64,000 nucleotides of DNA from assembly GCA_019671005.1 (NCBI GenBank), contig JAGYYJ010000131.1, positions 1 to 64,000 on the forward strand, in the 5' to 3' direction. The translations under genes were made by a program, and so were the position numbers. The notes beneath the pieces are model-generated. The model searched no databases. It saw only the letters and a list, made by a program, of their open reading frames with translations, and was not told the origin of the DNA. Below, one piece after another: positions 10,410 through 20,402 of this stretch. The DNA is from Hibiscus mutabilis. Its lineage: Eukaryota; Streptophyta; Magnoliopsida; Malvales; Malvaceae. Position 1 is the stretch's first letter; every line of letters starts with the position of its first letter.

Positions 10410-11027
10410 TCAGAGGATCTGAAGAACAACTCGCAGATAAGTATCATGATCCTCTTTGGTTTTTGAATAAACCAATATATCATCTATGAATACCACTACA
10501 AATTGATCCAAATATGGATGAAATATCCGATTCATCAGATCCATAAAAGCTGTCGGTGCATTTGTAAGTCCAAAAGGCACTACTACAAACTCATAATGCC
10601 CATATCTAGTTCTAAAAGCTATCTTTGGTATATCTGCTTCTTTGATCTTCAATTGATGATACCCCGATTGAAGATCAATTTTAGAGAACACTGTTGCTCC
10701 CTTAAGTTGATCAAAGAGGTCATCAATCCTTGGTAAAGGATATTTATTCTTCACCATTGCTTTATTAAGTTGACGATAATCCACACATAACCTCATTGAT
10801 CCATCTTTCTTTTTCACAAATAGGACTGCAGCTCCCCAAGGTGATATACTTGGTCGTATAAAACCTTTTTCCAATAATTCTTGTAATTGAGACTTAAGCT
10901 CTCTAAGTTCTGTAGGAGCCATCCAATAAGGTGCCATTGATATTGGTGCTGTTCCAGGAAGCACATCAATACCAAATTCCACCTCTCGATCTGGAGGTAG
11001 TCCTAATAATTCATCCGGAAAAAACAT
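10410..11027 (-). CDS. Element C reverse transcriptase (partial frame)
   Basis: This 205-codon frame carries the chromovirus RT signature: RPSISPWGAAVLFVKKKDGS, MRLCVDYRQLNKAMVKNKYP, LPRIDDLFDQLKGATVFSKI, DLQSGYHQLKI, FGLTNAPTAFMDLMN, and the catalytic box VVVFIDDILVYSKT with both aspartates intact. The thumb region is broken between 10257 and 10409 by stops and frameshifts. The upstream phrase ELLGLPPDREVEFGIDVLPG is the standard protease-RT spacer of this lineage. The enzyme would copy element RNA into DNA in virus-like particles. Confidence 0.85.
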   Translation of the reverse strand: MFFPDELLGLPPDREVEFGIDVLPGTAPISMAPYWMAPTELRELKSQLQELLEKGFIRPSISPWGAAVLFVKKKDGSMRLCVDYRQLNKAMVKNKYPLPRIDDLFDQLKGATVFSKIDLQSGYHQLKIKEADIPKIAFRTRYGHYEFVVVPFGLTNAPTAFMDLMNRIFHPYLDQFVVVFIDDILVYSKTKEDHDTYLRVVLQIL

Positions 11028-11640
11028 CTAGAAATTCCCACACCGTAGGTATTTTTTTCCAGATCTAATTTTGTTTCCGGAGTATTTATCACACGAGCTA
11101 AATATGCTTCATACTCATGTGCTAATAACTTTTCAGCAGTTACAGCTGTAGTCTCATTGTTCAAATAATTTTGCCTTTCTCCCTCAAATATTATTTTCGA
11201 ACCATCTGGTCCTTTTAAGACTACCTTTTTTAATCGACATTCAACCATAGCGTCATATGCCGATATCCAATCCATTCCAAGAATGACTTCAAACTCTTGG
11301 AAAGCCAATTCCATAAGATTGGCTAGAAATTCCTTTCCTTGGATCTTTATAGAAACACTTTTTATATATTCGAAATACTTTGGCGCTTTGTCCTAGGGGA
11401 TTAATAGCAACTACATCACTCGAAATTGGTTCTACCGGAATATTTCTTTTAAATACTACTTTAGAGCTAATATACGAATGGGTAGAGCCTGGATCAATCA
11501 ATGCAAAAATAGATCTACCAAAAAGTGTTCGATCATACCTACTACTATCTCTGAATCATCTTGATCATGAGTAGTCTTGATATTGTATACTCGAGCATCA
11601 ATATTATCTTCTCGACTAGGTATAGTCGTAGATACTCCTG
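11028..11640 (-). pseudogene. Element C protease remnant
   Basis: The retropepsin active-site turn reads ALIDPGSTHSYISSKV (11501 downward), the chromovirus form with Asp-Pro-Gly-Ser. A second block at 11314-11003 reads EFEVILGMDWISAYDAMVEC, the conserved ILGMDWL-type motif near the end of the domain. A frameshift near 11300 and another near 11500-11530 break the reading frame. The region ends at 11641, the left TSD of Athila B. The gag zinc knuckles that should precede the protease are displaced to the other side of B (21934-22165). Confidence 0.8.
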
Positions 11641-11867
11641 GTTTGTGATAAGTGTTCAAAAGTACTATTTTGCTTACCCTTTTTTCTCATATTATTGTTA
11701 GACTTAAGCTCATATTAGTTGCATAATTAGCCATTCATGCATTAATCCACGTTTCCTTCCATCGTTGAGCTTGATTACATAACTTGGTAGTTTTTGTGGG
11801 AAAATATGCTGCTTTGGTGTGTTTTGTGTGTATGTGCAGGATCACTTGCCAAAGCAAGGCTAGAGCT

Positions 11868-11956
11868 AGTTGCCAGGGCAATACATGAAGGAGATGCCGA
11901 GCTAGTTGCCAGGGCAATGCATGAAGGAGACGCCGAGCCAGTTGCCAGGGCAATTG
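11868..11956 (+). repeat. 36-bp minisatellite with palindromic core in element B LTR
   Basis: Three direct copies start at 11869, 11905 and 11941, each opening GTTGCCAGGGCAAT followed by about 22 bases like GAAGGAGATGCCGAGC. The palindrome TTGCC-AG-GGCAA forms the start of each unit. The same array with the same 36-bp spacing occurs in the D LTRs (37612, 37648, 37684) and reversed in the F LTRs (54379, 54415, 54451), so it is a shared LTR component. Confidence 0.85.
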
Positions 11957-12197
11957 TCGACAAAGAACAAAGGTGATATGGTAGTCGAAATTGATGACTA
12001 GATAAGTCCAAGATGACGTGGAGCAAAGCCCAATCCAAAAGGAATTTTATTTCCATGAAGAGATTAAAGAAGAATTAAATTCCAAGAAGATAGGAGAAGT
12101 TCTAGTAGGAATATAATTATAATAAAGAATTATATTCTTTAAAGATAATTTAATTCCAACTTAACTTCCTCCTCAAAGAAGGACTTTGACCTAGCCC

Positions 12198-12205
12198 TAT
12201 AAATT
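12198..12205 (+). promoter_or_regulatory. Putative TATA box of element B LTR
   Basis: TATAAATT follows CTAGCCC and precedes a purine-rich leader containing GAGAGCAAGAGGAGAG. The same site occurs at 20954-20961 in the 3' LTR; the related D and F LTRs have TATTTAAA or TATAAATA in the equivalent place. Transcription would be expected to start about 30 bases downstream; this is inference from position and conservation. Confidence 0.6.
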
Positions 12206-13177
12206 AGAGGGGAATTTCGACAATCCAAAGAGAGCAAGAGGAGAGAATTTTCGACAAGCTTCTAGGGCAAGGAGATTTCGACAAGCTTCAATTCTTCATC
12301 TTTTTCTTTCTTGTTCAATTAGGTTCATGCTAGGGATTATTTATCTTGTGTTTCTTTGGAACCTAGCCATGAACTAAATCTATTTGGCTATGGTTATTGT
12401 GTTTTGTGGTTGTGAGAAACTATTGGATTTTGTTTAGGTAATAAGAGTTTGTACTTTTCTATTCAAGGTTTATTCATTCTTGGTTCTTGTTCTTGTTTGC
12501 GAGTGAATTGGGAGAGGATCTCGTAACTTCATCTATTTATCTAATATCGGGAGAGTTAGATTCAAGAAAGGAATGAATATGATCTTTATTCAATCTATTG
12601 ATGGTGAAGATTAATCCGGCTTAGGAATAAGTCAAGGATTTCAACGGCTAAGAGGAGCGCAAGATTGGTTGTTGTTCACCCTTGATTCACGCAGGGATGT
12701 ATTATCAAGTCATGCACAAGTAGCTAGAGTTTCGACTTAGGGATAAGAAGAAACCATTGAAGAACGCTCTGCCGAACCTTGAAGGTTGCTGCTCAGATGC
12801 CCAAGTAGTTGCCCAACTAGTCGCCCAGGCAACCATCGCTTAGTTGCCAAGGCAACCCCGTTGTGCAAGTTGCCACGGCAACTGAGTTGCCCGTGCACTC
12901 TTTTACCAAGACGATACAATCGGCTATCACACCTCAACTCACGATAACCTGGCCTATCTCTCTCATTTGTTCTCATTTATTTTTTTACTTTATTGCCTTC
13001 TAGTTTAGTTATTAGTTAGACTCCTATAATCCTTTATTTGTGTTTTTACTTTTACAGTGCAAGAGACTAGATTCTTGAAGTGGCACCAATCCCTGTGGAG
13101 ACGATATCTTTTATACTATAACTTGCAACGTGTATACTTGCACAATTGCGTAGCACTTATTACGCGCAACAAGTTTT

Positions 13178-13194
13178 TGGCGCCGTTGTCGGGG
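13178..13194 (+). other. Primer-binding site of element B (tRNA-Asp type)
   Basis: TGGCGCCGTTGTCGGGG lies six bases after the LTR end. It matches the 3' end complement of plant tRNA-Asp (TGGCGCCGTTGCCGGGG) with one difference. Athila elements are known to use this primer. It marks the start of minus-strand DNA synthesis. Confidence 0.85.
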
Positions 13195-13293
13195 ATTGGA
13201 AATAGCGACTTTGTTTTTATTTTCTTGCACTTTCTTTTTAATTTTCTTGTTTAAGATTCAAAGGGCTAACAAACTTTGGTTTTGCATTGGTAT

Positions 13294-14388
13294 ATGACCT
13301 GGGCGAGACCGATTACACCAGAATATCCCTTTGATCCAGAAATCAAACGAACCTTTCAAAGACTTAGACGAAGGATAAGAGTAGCAATGGCTAATCAAGA
13401 CGGCAATATGAATCAAGATGTTCCAGCAGGAGGAAGAGTGATTCTTGCACGAAACAGAACTATTCGAGACTATCTTGAAGAAGATCTTGATGGACTTAAT
13501 CCATGAGTTGTCGCACCTAAAATTGAAGCCGACCACTTTGAGTTGAAACCGGTAATGTTTAATATGATCAACACAATTGGTCAATTTGGCGGCTCAGCAA
13601 CTGAAGATGCACGACAACATCTTAAATATTTCCTCGAGATTTGCAACTCGTTCAAAATACACGGAGTCACCCCCGATATCTTACGATTAAGATTATTCCC
13701 CTATTCACTGAGGGATAGGGTGAAAGCATGGTTGAATAGCATTCCTGCCGGAACAATAGCATCTTGGACCGATCTTTGTGATTTCCTTGCTCGTTTTAAT
13801 CCTACAAATTTGACTGATAAGCTTCGTAACGACATTACTTTTTTTCGGCAGGCAGATGATGAATCCATGTACGAGGCTTGGGAGCGATATAGAGAACTTC
13901 TACACAAATGCCCCCTACACAGATTCCCGGTGTGGACTCAAGTAACAATGTTTTACAACGCCGTGAATACACCAACAAGGATGATACTAGATGCATCGGC
14001 AAACGGCATACTTCTAGATAAGTTACCGGAGGAAGCAATGCAAATTCTAAACAGGCTGGCCAAAAATGATTATCAATTGCCCTCTACTAGAAGAGGAGGA
14101 GTTAGACGCCAAGCCATAATACATGAACTAGGATCATCATATTCAATTTTGGCACAATTGGCCACTTTAACCAAGATGGTCCAGAACATGCAAAAACCAA
14201 ACAACACACATGAGGTCAAGATAATGGATTCTTTTTGTGAGTTATGTGGTGATAACCATAATTCTTCTGAATGTATGCAGAATCCGGAATCCAGCTTCTA
14301 TGTGGGGAATTACAATCGGAACAACAATATGATGTCCAATACATACAATCCAGCTTGGAAGAAGCACCCCGAATTTTTCATGGAGTAA
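13294..14388 (+). pseudogene. Element B gag, capsid and zinc knuckle
   Basis: The start MTWARPITPEYPFDPEIK is preferred over the upstream ATG at 13276 because of its match with the D copy. The capsid-like gag domain spans FGGSATEDARQHLKYFLEI to RFPVWTQVTMFYNAVNTPTR, with the typical FPYSLRDRVKAWLNS and LCDFLARFNP phrases. The C-terminal knuckle CELCGDNHNSSEC has CX2CX3HX4C spacing. An in-frame TGA at 13504-13506 is GGA in D (39242-39244), so it is a nonsense mutation. The frame ends prematurely after WKKHPEFFME through a frameshift. The protein would build the virus-like particle. Confidence 0.85.
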
Positions 14389-15063
14389 TCCCAACAATGC
14401 TCTAAACCAGAACAATCAGAATGCACAAGCATCAGGATTCCAGCAGAATATGCCACGGCAACAGTTGCCTCCGCAACAACTTGACAACATCTAGTTCTTT
14501 GGAAAATTCTCTAAATGCTTTTATGATGAAAACTGAATCTTATATGGCTGAGAATAGTAACTTCATAAAAAGAACTGATGCTTTTATTAACAGGACCGAG
14601 ATGAGATTGCAAAACCAAGAGGCGACAATCAAATCATTGGAAAATCAAGTCGGACAGTTTGCTCAAAATCTGAATACTAGACCGCAAGGAGGTTTACCTA
14701 GCGATACTAAAGTCGCAAGAGGAACTGTCCATGAGCAATGTAAGGCAATCACCACTAGAAGTGGCCAACAACTTAGAGAGGCTCAAATCCGCTCATCAAA
14801 CAAAACTCCACAAAAAGATCAAGACAAACCTAGCGGCAAAGCCTGAGATGCTGAACCAGGAATTGCCACAGCAACCGTCAATAAGCATGCCTCGGCAACC
14901 GACGATAAGGATGCTTCGGCAACTTGTGATAAACATGCCTCGACAACCCCAATTGATAATACCTCGACAAATCCAGTTGTCCCGGCAATGCCGTCAATCA
15001 GGTTCCAAACCAATGAAAGTATCGAAGATATCCGACTTCCACCACCATTCCCACAAAGGTTGA
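14389..15063 (+). pseudogene. Element B gag C-terminal, low-complexity region
   Basis: Frame-broken continuation of gag. One segment (14421-14846) reads SSSLENSLNAFMMKTESYM, then NRTEMRLQNQEATIKSLENQ and VGQFAQNLNTRPQGGLPSDT, a helical stretch seen after the knuckle in Athila gag. The next (to 15063) is rich in short units such as ISMPRQPTIRMLRQ and INMPRQPQL. Each MPRQ comes from the DNA phrase ATGCC(T/A)CGGCAA, a form of the palindrome discussed in the findings. It is therefore a tandemly expanded low-complexity tail before the protease. Confidence 0.75.
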
Positions 15064-16080
15064 AGCGACAAAAGCAAGAATACCAATTCAAGAAGTTTCT
15101 TGATATCCTAAAGCAAGTCTACATCAACTTGCCATTGGTGGAAGCAATTGAACAAATGCCAAAGTATGCCAAGTTTCTTAAAGACATTGTGTCCAAGAGA
15201 ACAAGGCTAGGAGAGTTTAAAACAGTTGCCGCAACAGAGGGATGCATGGCAATGTTGCACAATCGTATGCCACCCAAGTTGAAGGATCCCAGAAGTTTCA
15301 CAATACCTTGTTCTATTGGAAATCACTATGTCGGGAAAGCATTATGCGACCTTGGGGCTAGCATAAACTTGATGCCGAAATCGGTTTTCCAGAAACTAGG
15401 AATCGGGAAGGCAAGACCTACAATGATTATGCTGACTGGCTAGCCGACAGATCCTATGTGCATCCGAGGAGGGAAAAATTGAGGACATCTTGGTAAAAGT
15501 TGATAAATTTATTTTTCCGCTGACTTTATTGTTTTGGATTGTGAAGCGGATGAGCTTGCACCCATCATTCTCGGGAGACCATTCCTAGCAACAGGAGAAC
15601 CTTGATCGATGTTGAAAAGGGAGAGCTCACAATGAGGGTGAATGACCAGCAAGTTAAACTAAATGTGTTCCAAACACTAAGGCATGCCAATGATCCGAAG
15701 AATGCCAACTTCTTCATGCCCAGCAGAGTTTAACCGACGAGGAATTTAGTTGCCTCGGCAACTACATTGCCGATCAAGAGGAACCTGAGGAGTATGAAGA
15801 ACCGGTCGATGAGGAAAAACAAGAAGAGGCAAATTGGCTAGTCAATCGACCAGGTACATACTTTGAACCACTGGATTACTCAGGTAAGGAAGGTAAGCTC
15901 GAAAAACCCTATATTGAACAACCACCAATTCTTGAGTTGAAACAATTGCCAGAGCAACTAAAATATGCATACTTAGGAACCGAGAATACATTGCCTGTAA
16001 TTATTTCTTCTAAGTTACAGCCTGAGCAGGAAAAGAAGCTGATCAAAATGTTGAAGCTACAGAAAAATGCATTAGGATGA
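14988..16080 (+). pseudogene. Element B aspartic protease and linker
   Basis: The block 14988-15443 contains PPPFPQRLKRQKQEYQFKKF, the conserved stretch before the protease, then FTIPCSIGNHYVGKALCDLGASINLMP. The active-site DLGAS is intact, unlike element A. The frame ends at a stop near 15443, and later parts (15444-16080) are recognisable only piecewise after single-base losses. They include KVDKFIF, PIILGRPFLATG and IDVEKGELTMRVN, then an acidic linker with EEPEEYEEPVDEE. The phrase TTGCCTCGGCAACT at 15750 codes for CLGN in this frame. Confidence 0.8.
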
Positions 16081-16113
16081 ACAATTGCCGACTTAAAGGG
16101 AATTAGCCCGGCA

Positions 16114-16949
16114 GTGTGCATGTACAAGATTTTGTTGGAAGATGATCACAAACCTTCAATTGAGGCCCAGGGGAGACTGAATCATGCCATGAAAAGGGGT
16201 GTAATGAAAGAAATCATCAAGTGGCTTGACGCCGACATTATATACCCTATCTCTGATAGTACATGGGTAAGTCTGGTACAATGTGTACCGAAAAAGGGAG
16301 GTATAACGGTTGTAAGTAATGAAAACAATGAACTCATTCCAACCAGGACTGTGACCGGTTGGAGGGTTTGTATGGATTATCGAAAGCTAAACAAAGCCAC
16401 CAGGAAAGATCACTTCCCATTACCCTTTATTGATCAAATGCTTGACCGTCTTGCAGGTAAACCCTTTTATTGTTTTCTTGATGGTTATTCAGGTTACAAT
16501 TAAATTGCCATAGCACCAGAAGATCAAGAAAAGACAACCTTCACATGCCCATACGGTACTTATGCCTTCCGAAGGATGCCGTTCGGATTGTGTAACGCCC
16601 GACAACCTTCCAAAGATGCATGATGGCACTCTTTTCAGACATGGTCGAAGACTTCCTTGAGATCTTCATGGATGATTTTTCTGTTTTTGGTAATGACTTC
16701 GACAGCTGTCTCGGCAATTTAGAGAGGGTGTTGGCAAGATGTGAAGAAACTGATTTAGTTCTCAATTGGGAGAAATGCCATTTTATGGTAGATGAAAGAA
16801 TAGTGCTCGGCCACAAGATTTCATCCAAGGGAATTGAAGTAGACAAAGCCAAGGTGGATGTGATCAAAAGTTTACCCCCACCAAGTTCGGTTAAAGGAAT
16901 TCGAAGTTTTCTTGGACATGCAGGTTTTTTACAGGAGGTTCATTCATAA
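16114..16949 (+). pseudogene. Element B reverse transcriptase
   Basis: RT motifs in order are MKEIIKWLDADIIYPISDST, WVSLVQCVPKKGG, GWRVCMDYRKLNKATRKDHF, PLPFIDQMLDRL, FLDGYSGYN, then TTFTCPYGTYAF and RRMPFGLCNA, and the catalytic box EIFMDDFSVFG. A TAA at 16501-16503 replaces the CAA present in D at the same point (GYNQIAIA). A single missing C near 16597 (GCCCGACAACC against GCCCCGACAACC in D) shifts the frame. A further frameshift near 16915-16930 separates the RNase H frame. The catalytic aspartates are intact. Confidence 0.85.
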
Positions 16950-17904
16950 TTTTTCTAAAATCACTAAACCCTTGTGCAATTTGCTTGAACAGGATAAAGT
17001 CTTCGATTTTGATGATTCTTGCACCCAAGCATTCAAAACCCTAAAGAAAAAGCTTACCTCGGCACCCATTGTCATTCCACCAGATTGGACGCTACCTTTT
17101 GAGCTCATGTGTGATGCAAGTGATTTCGCAGTAGGAGCAGTCCTAGGCCAACGCTCATGTAAGACCTTCCATGTGATATACTACGCTAGTAAAACTCTTA
17201 ATAGTGCTGAAGTGAATTACACAACAACGGAGAAAGAGTTACTAGCTGTAGTTTTCGTATTTGACAAGTTCCGATCCTATTTGATTGGTACAAAGGTAAT
17301 TGTTCATACGGACCATTCGAAAATCAAATATCTATTTGCTAAAAAGCATGCCAAAACTCGTTTGATTCGTTGGATATTACTTTTACAAGAATTTGATATT
17401 GAAATTAAGGACAGGAAAGGAACAGAAAATCAAGTGACCGATCACTTATCACGTTTAGAACGCAACAGGGAGGAGGACGCGGATCTAGAGATATGCGATG
17501 CTTTCCCGGATGAACAAATTTTAGTTGCCTCGGCAACCATGGACGCGCATACCTCGACAACCCTCAACGCCTCAGCAACCATGGAGGCACACACCTCGGC
17601 AACTCTCGACGCTGCAACAGCCTTTGACGCGTACGCCTCGGTAATTTCGGGAGCAGTCGCCACGGCAGCACATGCCTCGGCAATACCCTGGTACGCGGAT
17701 TTAGTTAATTTCCTTGTTTGTGGTATTTTACCTTATGGCATTACTCACCAAGGGAAGAAGCGGTTCCGCCATGATGCTAAGCATTACTTTTGGGAGGAGC
17801 CTCTTTTGTTTAAACAATGTGCAGATCAAGTTATACGCCAATGTGTCCCTGAAGAAGAGCAACAAAATGTACTCCAGCAATGCCATTCTTCACCGTATGG
17901 ATGA
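16912..17904 (+). CDS. Element B RNase H, tandem-repeat linker and integrase start
   Basis: This 330-codon open frame starts in the RT-RNase H connection (FYRRFIHNFSKITKPLCNLL) and covers the RNase H domain: APIVIPPDWTLPFELMCDAS, FHVIYYASKTLNSAEVNYTT, TEKELLAVVFVFDKFRSYLI, VHTDHSKIKYLFAKK, ENQVTDHLSRLE. After NREEDADLEICDAFPDE comes the repeat LVASATMDAHTSTTLNASAT and further units, then IPWYADLVNFLVCG and the integrase N-terminal region (RHDAKHYFWEEPLLFKQC). This is the longest intact polymerase frame in B. A one-base shift near 17900 ends it. Confidence 0.85.
   Translation: MDMQVFYRRFIHNFSKITKPLCNLLEQDKVFDFDDSCTQAFKTLKKKLTSAPIVIPPDWTLPFELMCDASDFAVGAVLGQRSCKTFHVIYYASKTLNSAEVNYTTTEKELLAVVFVFDKFRSYLIGTKVIVHTDHSKIKYLFAKKHAKTRLIRWILLLQEFDIEIKDRKGTENQVTDHLSRLERNREEDADLEICDAFPDEQILVASATMDAHTSTTLNASATMEAHTSATLDAATAFDAYASVISGAVATAAHASAIPWYADLVNFLVCGILPYGITHQGKKRFRHDAKHYFWEEPLLFKQCADQVIRQCVPEEEQQNVLQQCHSSPYG
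17518..17695 (+). repeat. Coding tandem repeat between RNase H and integrase (B)
   Basis: Imperfect units of roughly 24-30 bases contain GCCTCGGCAAC followed by a GACGCGCA-like phrase. They code for repeats of the type SATMDAHT and SATLDA. The equivalent D repeat is at 43240-43395 and a much longer F repeat at about 56690-57140. The unit number varies between elements while the flanking domains are conserved. Confidence 0.8.
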
Positions 17905-18970
17905 CATTTTGGAGGAACTCGTACCGCGGCCAAAGTTTTGCAATCCGGTTTGTATTGGCGAACATTGTACAAAGATGCCCAAGACTTTTACAAGCAATGT
18001 GATCGTTGCCAAAGGAAGGGCAATATCTCTAGACGTCATGAGATGCCGCTCCAAAACATCATCGAGGTGGAACTATTCGATGTATGGGGGATCGATTTTA
18101 TGGGACCTTTCCTATCTTCATTCGGCAACCTCTACATTCTACTTATTGTCGACTACGTGTCTAAATGGGTAGAGGCAGCTGCAATTCCCAACAACGATTC
18201 CAAGACCGTGCAACGATTCTTGCAGAAAAACATATTTACACGGTTTGGGATGCCAAGAGCAATTATCAGTGACGAAGGCAAGCATTTTGACAACAGACTA
18301 ATGCCAAGATGTTGCAACGCTTCGGCATATCACACAAGATCGCCACGGCATATCACCCACAAACCAACGGGCAAGCAGAAATTTCCAATCGGGAATTGAA
18401 GGGTATACTCGAGAAAGTTGTAAATCCCTCTACAAAGGACTGGTCATTAGACTAGATAACGCACTTTGGGCATATTGCACTGCATTCAAAACACCCTTAG
18501 GTATGTCCCCCTTCTGACTTGTCTATGGCAAGACATGCCATCTACCCGTGGAAATCGAACACAAGGCATATTGGGCAATCAAGACCGTGAATATGGATTG
18601 GGAAAGTGCCGGACAAAAGCGTTTGTTGGACCTCAATGAGAGAGAAGAATTCTGTGCACTCGTCTATAACAATGCACGAATCTACAAGGAGAAAACAAAG
18701 CAATGGCATGACAAGAAACTATTGCCACGGCAATTCATGCCAGGGCAACTAGTTCTCTTATTCAATTCTCGGCTAAAACTTTTCCCGGAAAAGCTGAAAT
18801 CAAGATGGTCGGGACCATTCGAAGTTGTCAAACCATTCTCCCATGGTGCCATGATAATCAAGTCCATCACTGACAAACATGAATTCAAAGTTAATGGACA
18901 AAGATTGAAACACTACAATGGTGCCCACGTGGAACGTAACAAAGAAGTGGTCAACTTAGGAGATGCATGA
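17905..18970 (+). pseudogene. Element B integrase core and C-terminus
   Basis: The zinc-binding end (FYKQCDRCQRKGNISRR) and core (DVWGIDFMGPF with the first catalytic Asp; VDYVSKWVEA; FGMPRAIISDEGKHF with the second Asp) are in 17938-18399. A frameshift after FDNRL scrambles the segment with the glutamate (FVYHPQTNGQAE-type in the family). The C-terminal block 18548-18970 reads EIEHKAYWAIKTVNMDWES, KTKQWHDKKLLPRQFMPGQL, VLLFNSRLKLFPEKLKSRW and SGPFEVVK, a normal Athila integrase tail. In this frame the palindrome TTGCCACGGCAA (18722) encodes LPRQ. Confidence 0.85.
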
Positions 18971-19542
18971 GCATGCTCTCCTTTCAATATTTTCTTTTTC
19001 TTTTTCTTTTCATTTTTATTTTTAGGAGATATTTTATTTTTCTTCATTATCTTTAGTTTCCAGGTTTTCTTTGCTTTCTTTTCCACAACAAGACTCACAA
19101 CCACCATGCTAAGGAAATTCACTATCGACTACTTGCCACGGTAATCATAACAGATGATGCCGCGGTAACCTACATCGTGCCTGCACAAGCTGATGCCACG
19201 GCAACCAACCCTGAAGATGCCACGACAACCAAAGCTAAAGACATCCCGACAACCACTGCAAAATCCAAAGGTAAAGCACCTATGCCTGAATCAACTCATA
19301 CGGAATCATTTTCTGATTTTTTAGATTCGGGCGAGTCCTCCATTGCACCAACAAGGATCGCATCAATTGAATTCTCCAAGCGAAAAGCCAATGACACTGA
19401 TGAAGAGGACGATGAGGACAACCCCGTACGAGGATCGATTCCACCACCGGCAACAAGAAAACAACCATCGCGTTCAAGCAAGAGAATCAAGACACCGACC
19501 AAAAGGAAACTAATCATCTACGATGACGAACTCTCGGAGTAA
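18971..19542 (+). pseudogene. Element B third-ORF tail (acidic, low complexity)
   Basis: The body of the third ORF found in D (45282-46008) is missing, but its tail remains. From 19177: ADATATNPEDATTTKAKDI, then KGKAPMPESTHTESFSDFLD, SSIAPTRIASIEFSKRKAND, an acidic run DTDEEDDEDNPVRG, and KQPSRSSKRIKTPTKRKLII, a basic end. It resembles D 49325-49541. Units like GATGCCACGGCAACC encode DATAT. Upstream 18971-19176 is a TTTTC-rich spacer. The function of this tail is unknown; its charge pattern is compatible with a nuclear or chromatin-binding region, which is only inference. Confidence 0.65.
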
Positions 19543-20402
19543 GTCCTCGTATGCATTTTATTTTTCGTTACTTTTATTTTTCTTTAATGCATGCATTGAG
19601 GACAATGCCTCACTCGAGTTTGGGGGGGATTGTTATTAGTAGTTACCATGTTTAGTTACATTCATCTTAAATATTACATTTAGGATACATAAATTGCTTG
19701 CCATGCCTTTAGTTGGAACAAGAATTGCTTAGATTTGATGAATATCCGATGATGACTTTGCCAATGCACTTAATTGATAGAATTTTTATTCTAGGAAAAC
19801 CATGGAAAAACTTAGAATTTTACTATGATGCTAAATTTGATGAAACACTGCTGTGGTTTGATTGATTTAAGGAATTCTAGTGAACTTAGGTTGATAATTA
19901 ACAAATTGAGGGATTAGAATAAAAATTGGATGAATGCTAGAGGTGCCCGAAATTGGCTCTAGCATGTGCTAAAAATTATTCACTAGAGGTGCCCGAAACT
20001 GGCTCTAGGATGTGTTAAAAAATTTTAACTAGTGGTGCCCGAAACCAGCTCTAGTCGATTAAATTAACTTAAGAAAACTAAAAAACAAAACACTAGAGGT
20101 GCCCAAAATTGGCTCTAGTTAAAACATGTTAAAAAGAACCCAATGAAGTAATTTGAAAACCTCTTGTTTGCATAGAATCCGAAAAATCAACTTGCACACA
20201 ACTCCGCACACACTCACAAGCATTATAGTTTGATTCCGAGTAACTCCTAAGTTTTCCGAAAAATAAAAAGCCAATCATAATTTGTGCCCGGTTCTGAGAA
20301 TTGAAATCAAGTTCAAAGCTAAGTTTGTGAAAATTGAAGTCTTGGCAGGTAATTGTTAGTTTGTATTGCTTGAGGACAAGCAATAGTTCGAGTTTGGGGG
20401 TG
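19543..20402 (+). other. Element B 3' untranslated region with purine tracts
   Basis: No gene is seen. An internal purine-rich run, GAGTTTGGGGGGGATTG, lies at about 19616-19632, and the tract next to the LTR, AGTTTGGGGGTG, at about 20391-20402. Both are followed or preceded by GAGGACAA-type phrases (GAGGACAATGCCTC and GAGGACAAGCAATAG). The second tract would prime plus-strand synthesis. The first may be a duplicated or central tract. A four-copy hairpin array lies between them. Confidence 0.7.
19937..20118 (+). repeat. Four-copy hairpin array in element B 3' region
   Basis: Four 26-bp units of the type CTAGAGGTGCCCGAAATTGGCTCTAG start at 19937, 19983, 20029 and 20093. Each has self-complementary ends CTAGAG/CTCTAG and an inner GCC/GGC pair around a CGAAATT-like loop. 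The variants keep the stem (GAAACTGG, GAAACCAG, AAAATTGG). The same array occurs in D (50074, 50121, 50166, 50233) and in F on the minus strand (54974-55095, three copies). Confidence 0.85.

Larger units (their letters stand above)
11646..13171 (+). repeat. Element B 5' LTR
   Basis: It begins TGATAAGTGTTCAAAAG and ends CGCGCAACA. It holds a 36-bp-period minisatellite (11870, 11906, 11942), each unit with the palindrome TTGCCAGGGCAA, and two further palindromes at 12844-12855 and 12870-12881. A TATA-like box lies at 12198-12205. Small open frames here (for example on both strands at 11735-12056) merely translate the minisatellite and are not genes. Confidence 0.92.

Noticed and set aside
11868..11956. 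CRISPR-like array suggested by 36-bp spacing and palindromes
   Set aside because: Plant LTR minisatellite of three units without unique spacers; no cas genes; eukaryotic element context.
11735..12056. Overlapping open frames on both strands (LVARAIHEGDAE and ASPSCIALATSS repeats) in the LTRs of B, D and F
   Set aside because: They translate the 36-bp minisatellite in LTRs, appear on both strands, and lack family match. The same frames recur at 20541-20812, 29470-29799, 37468-37797 and 54379-54600.
12737..12976. Minus-strand frame MRTNERDRPGYRELRC and its copies in other LTRs (21493, 38477, 51552; plus strand 53375, 59491)
   Set aside because: Lies in the LTR downstream of the TATA-like box, varies with LTR copy and has no family. 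It may be chance in a GC-rich part.
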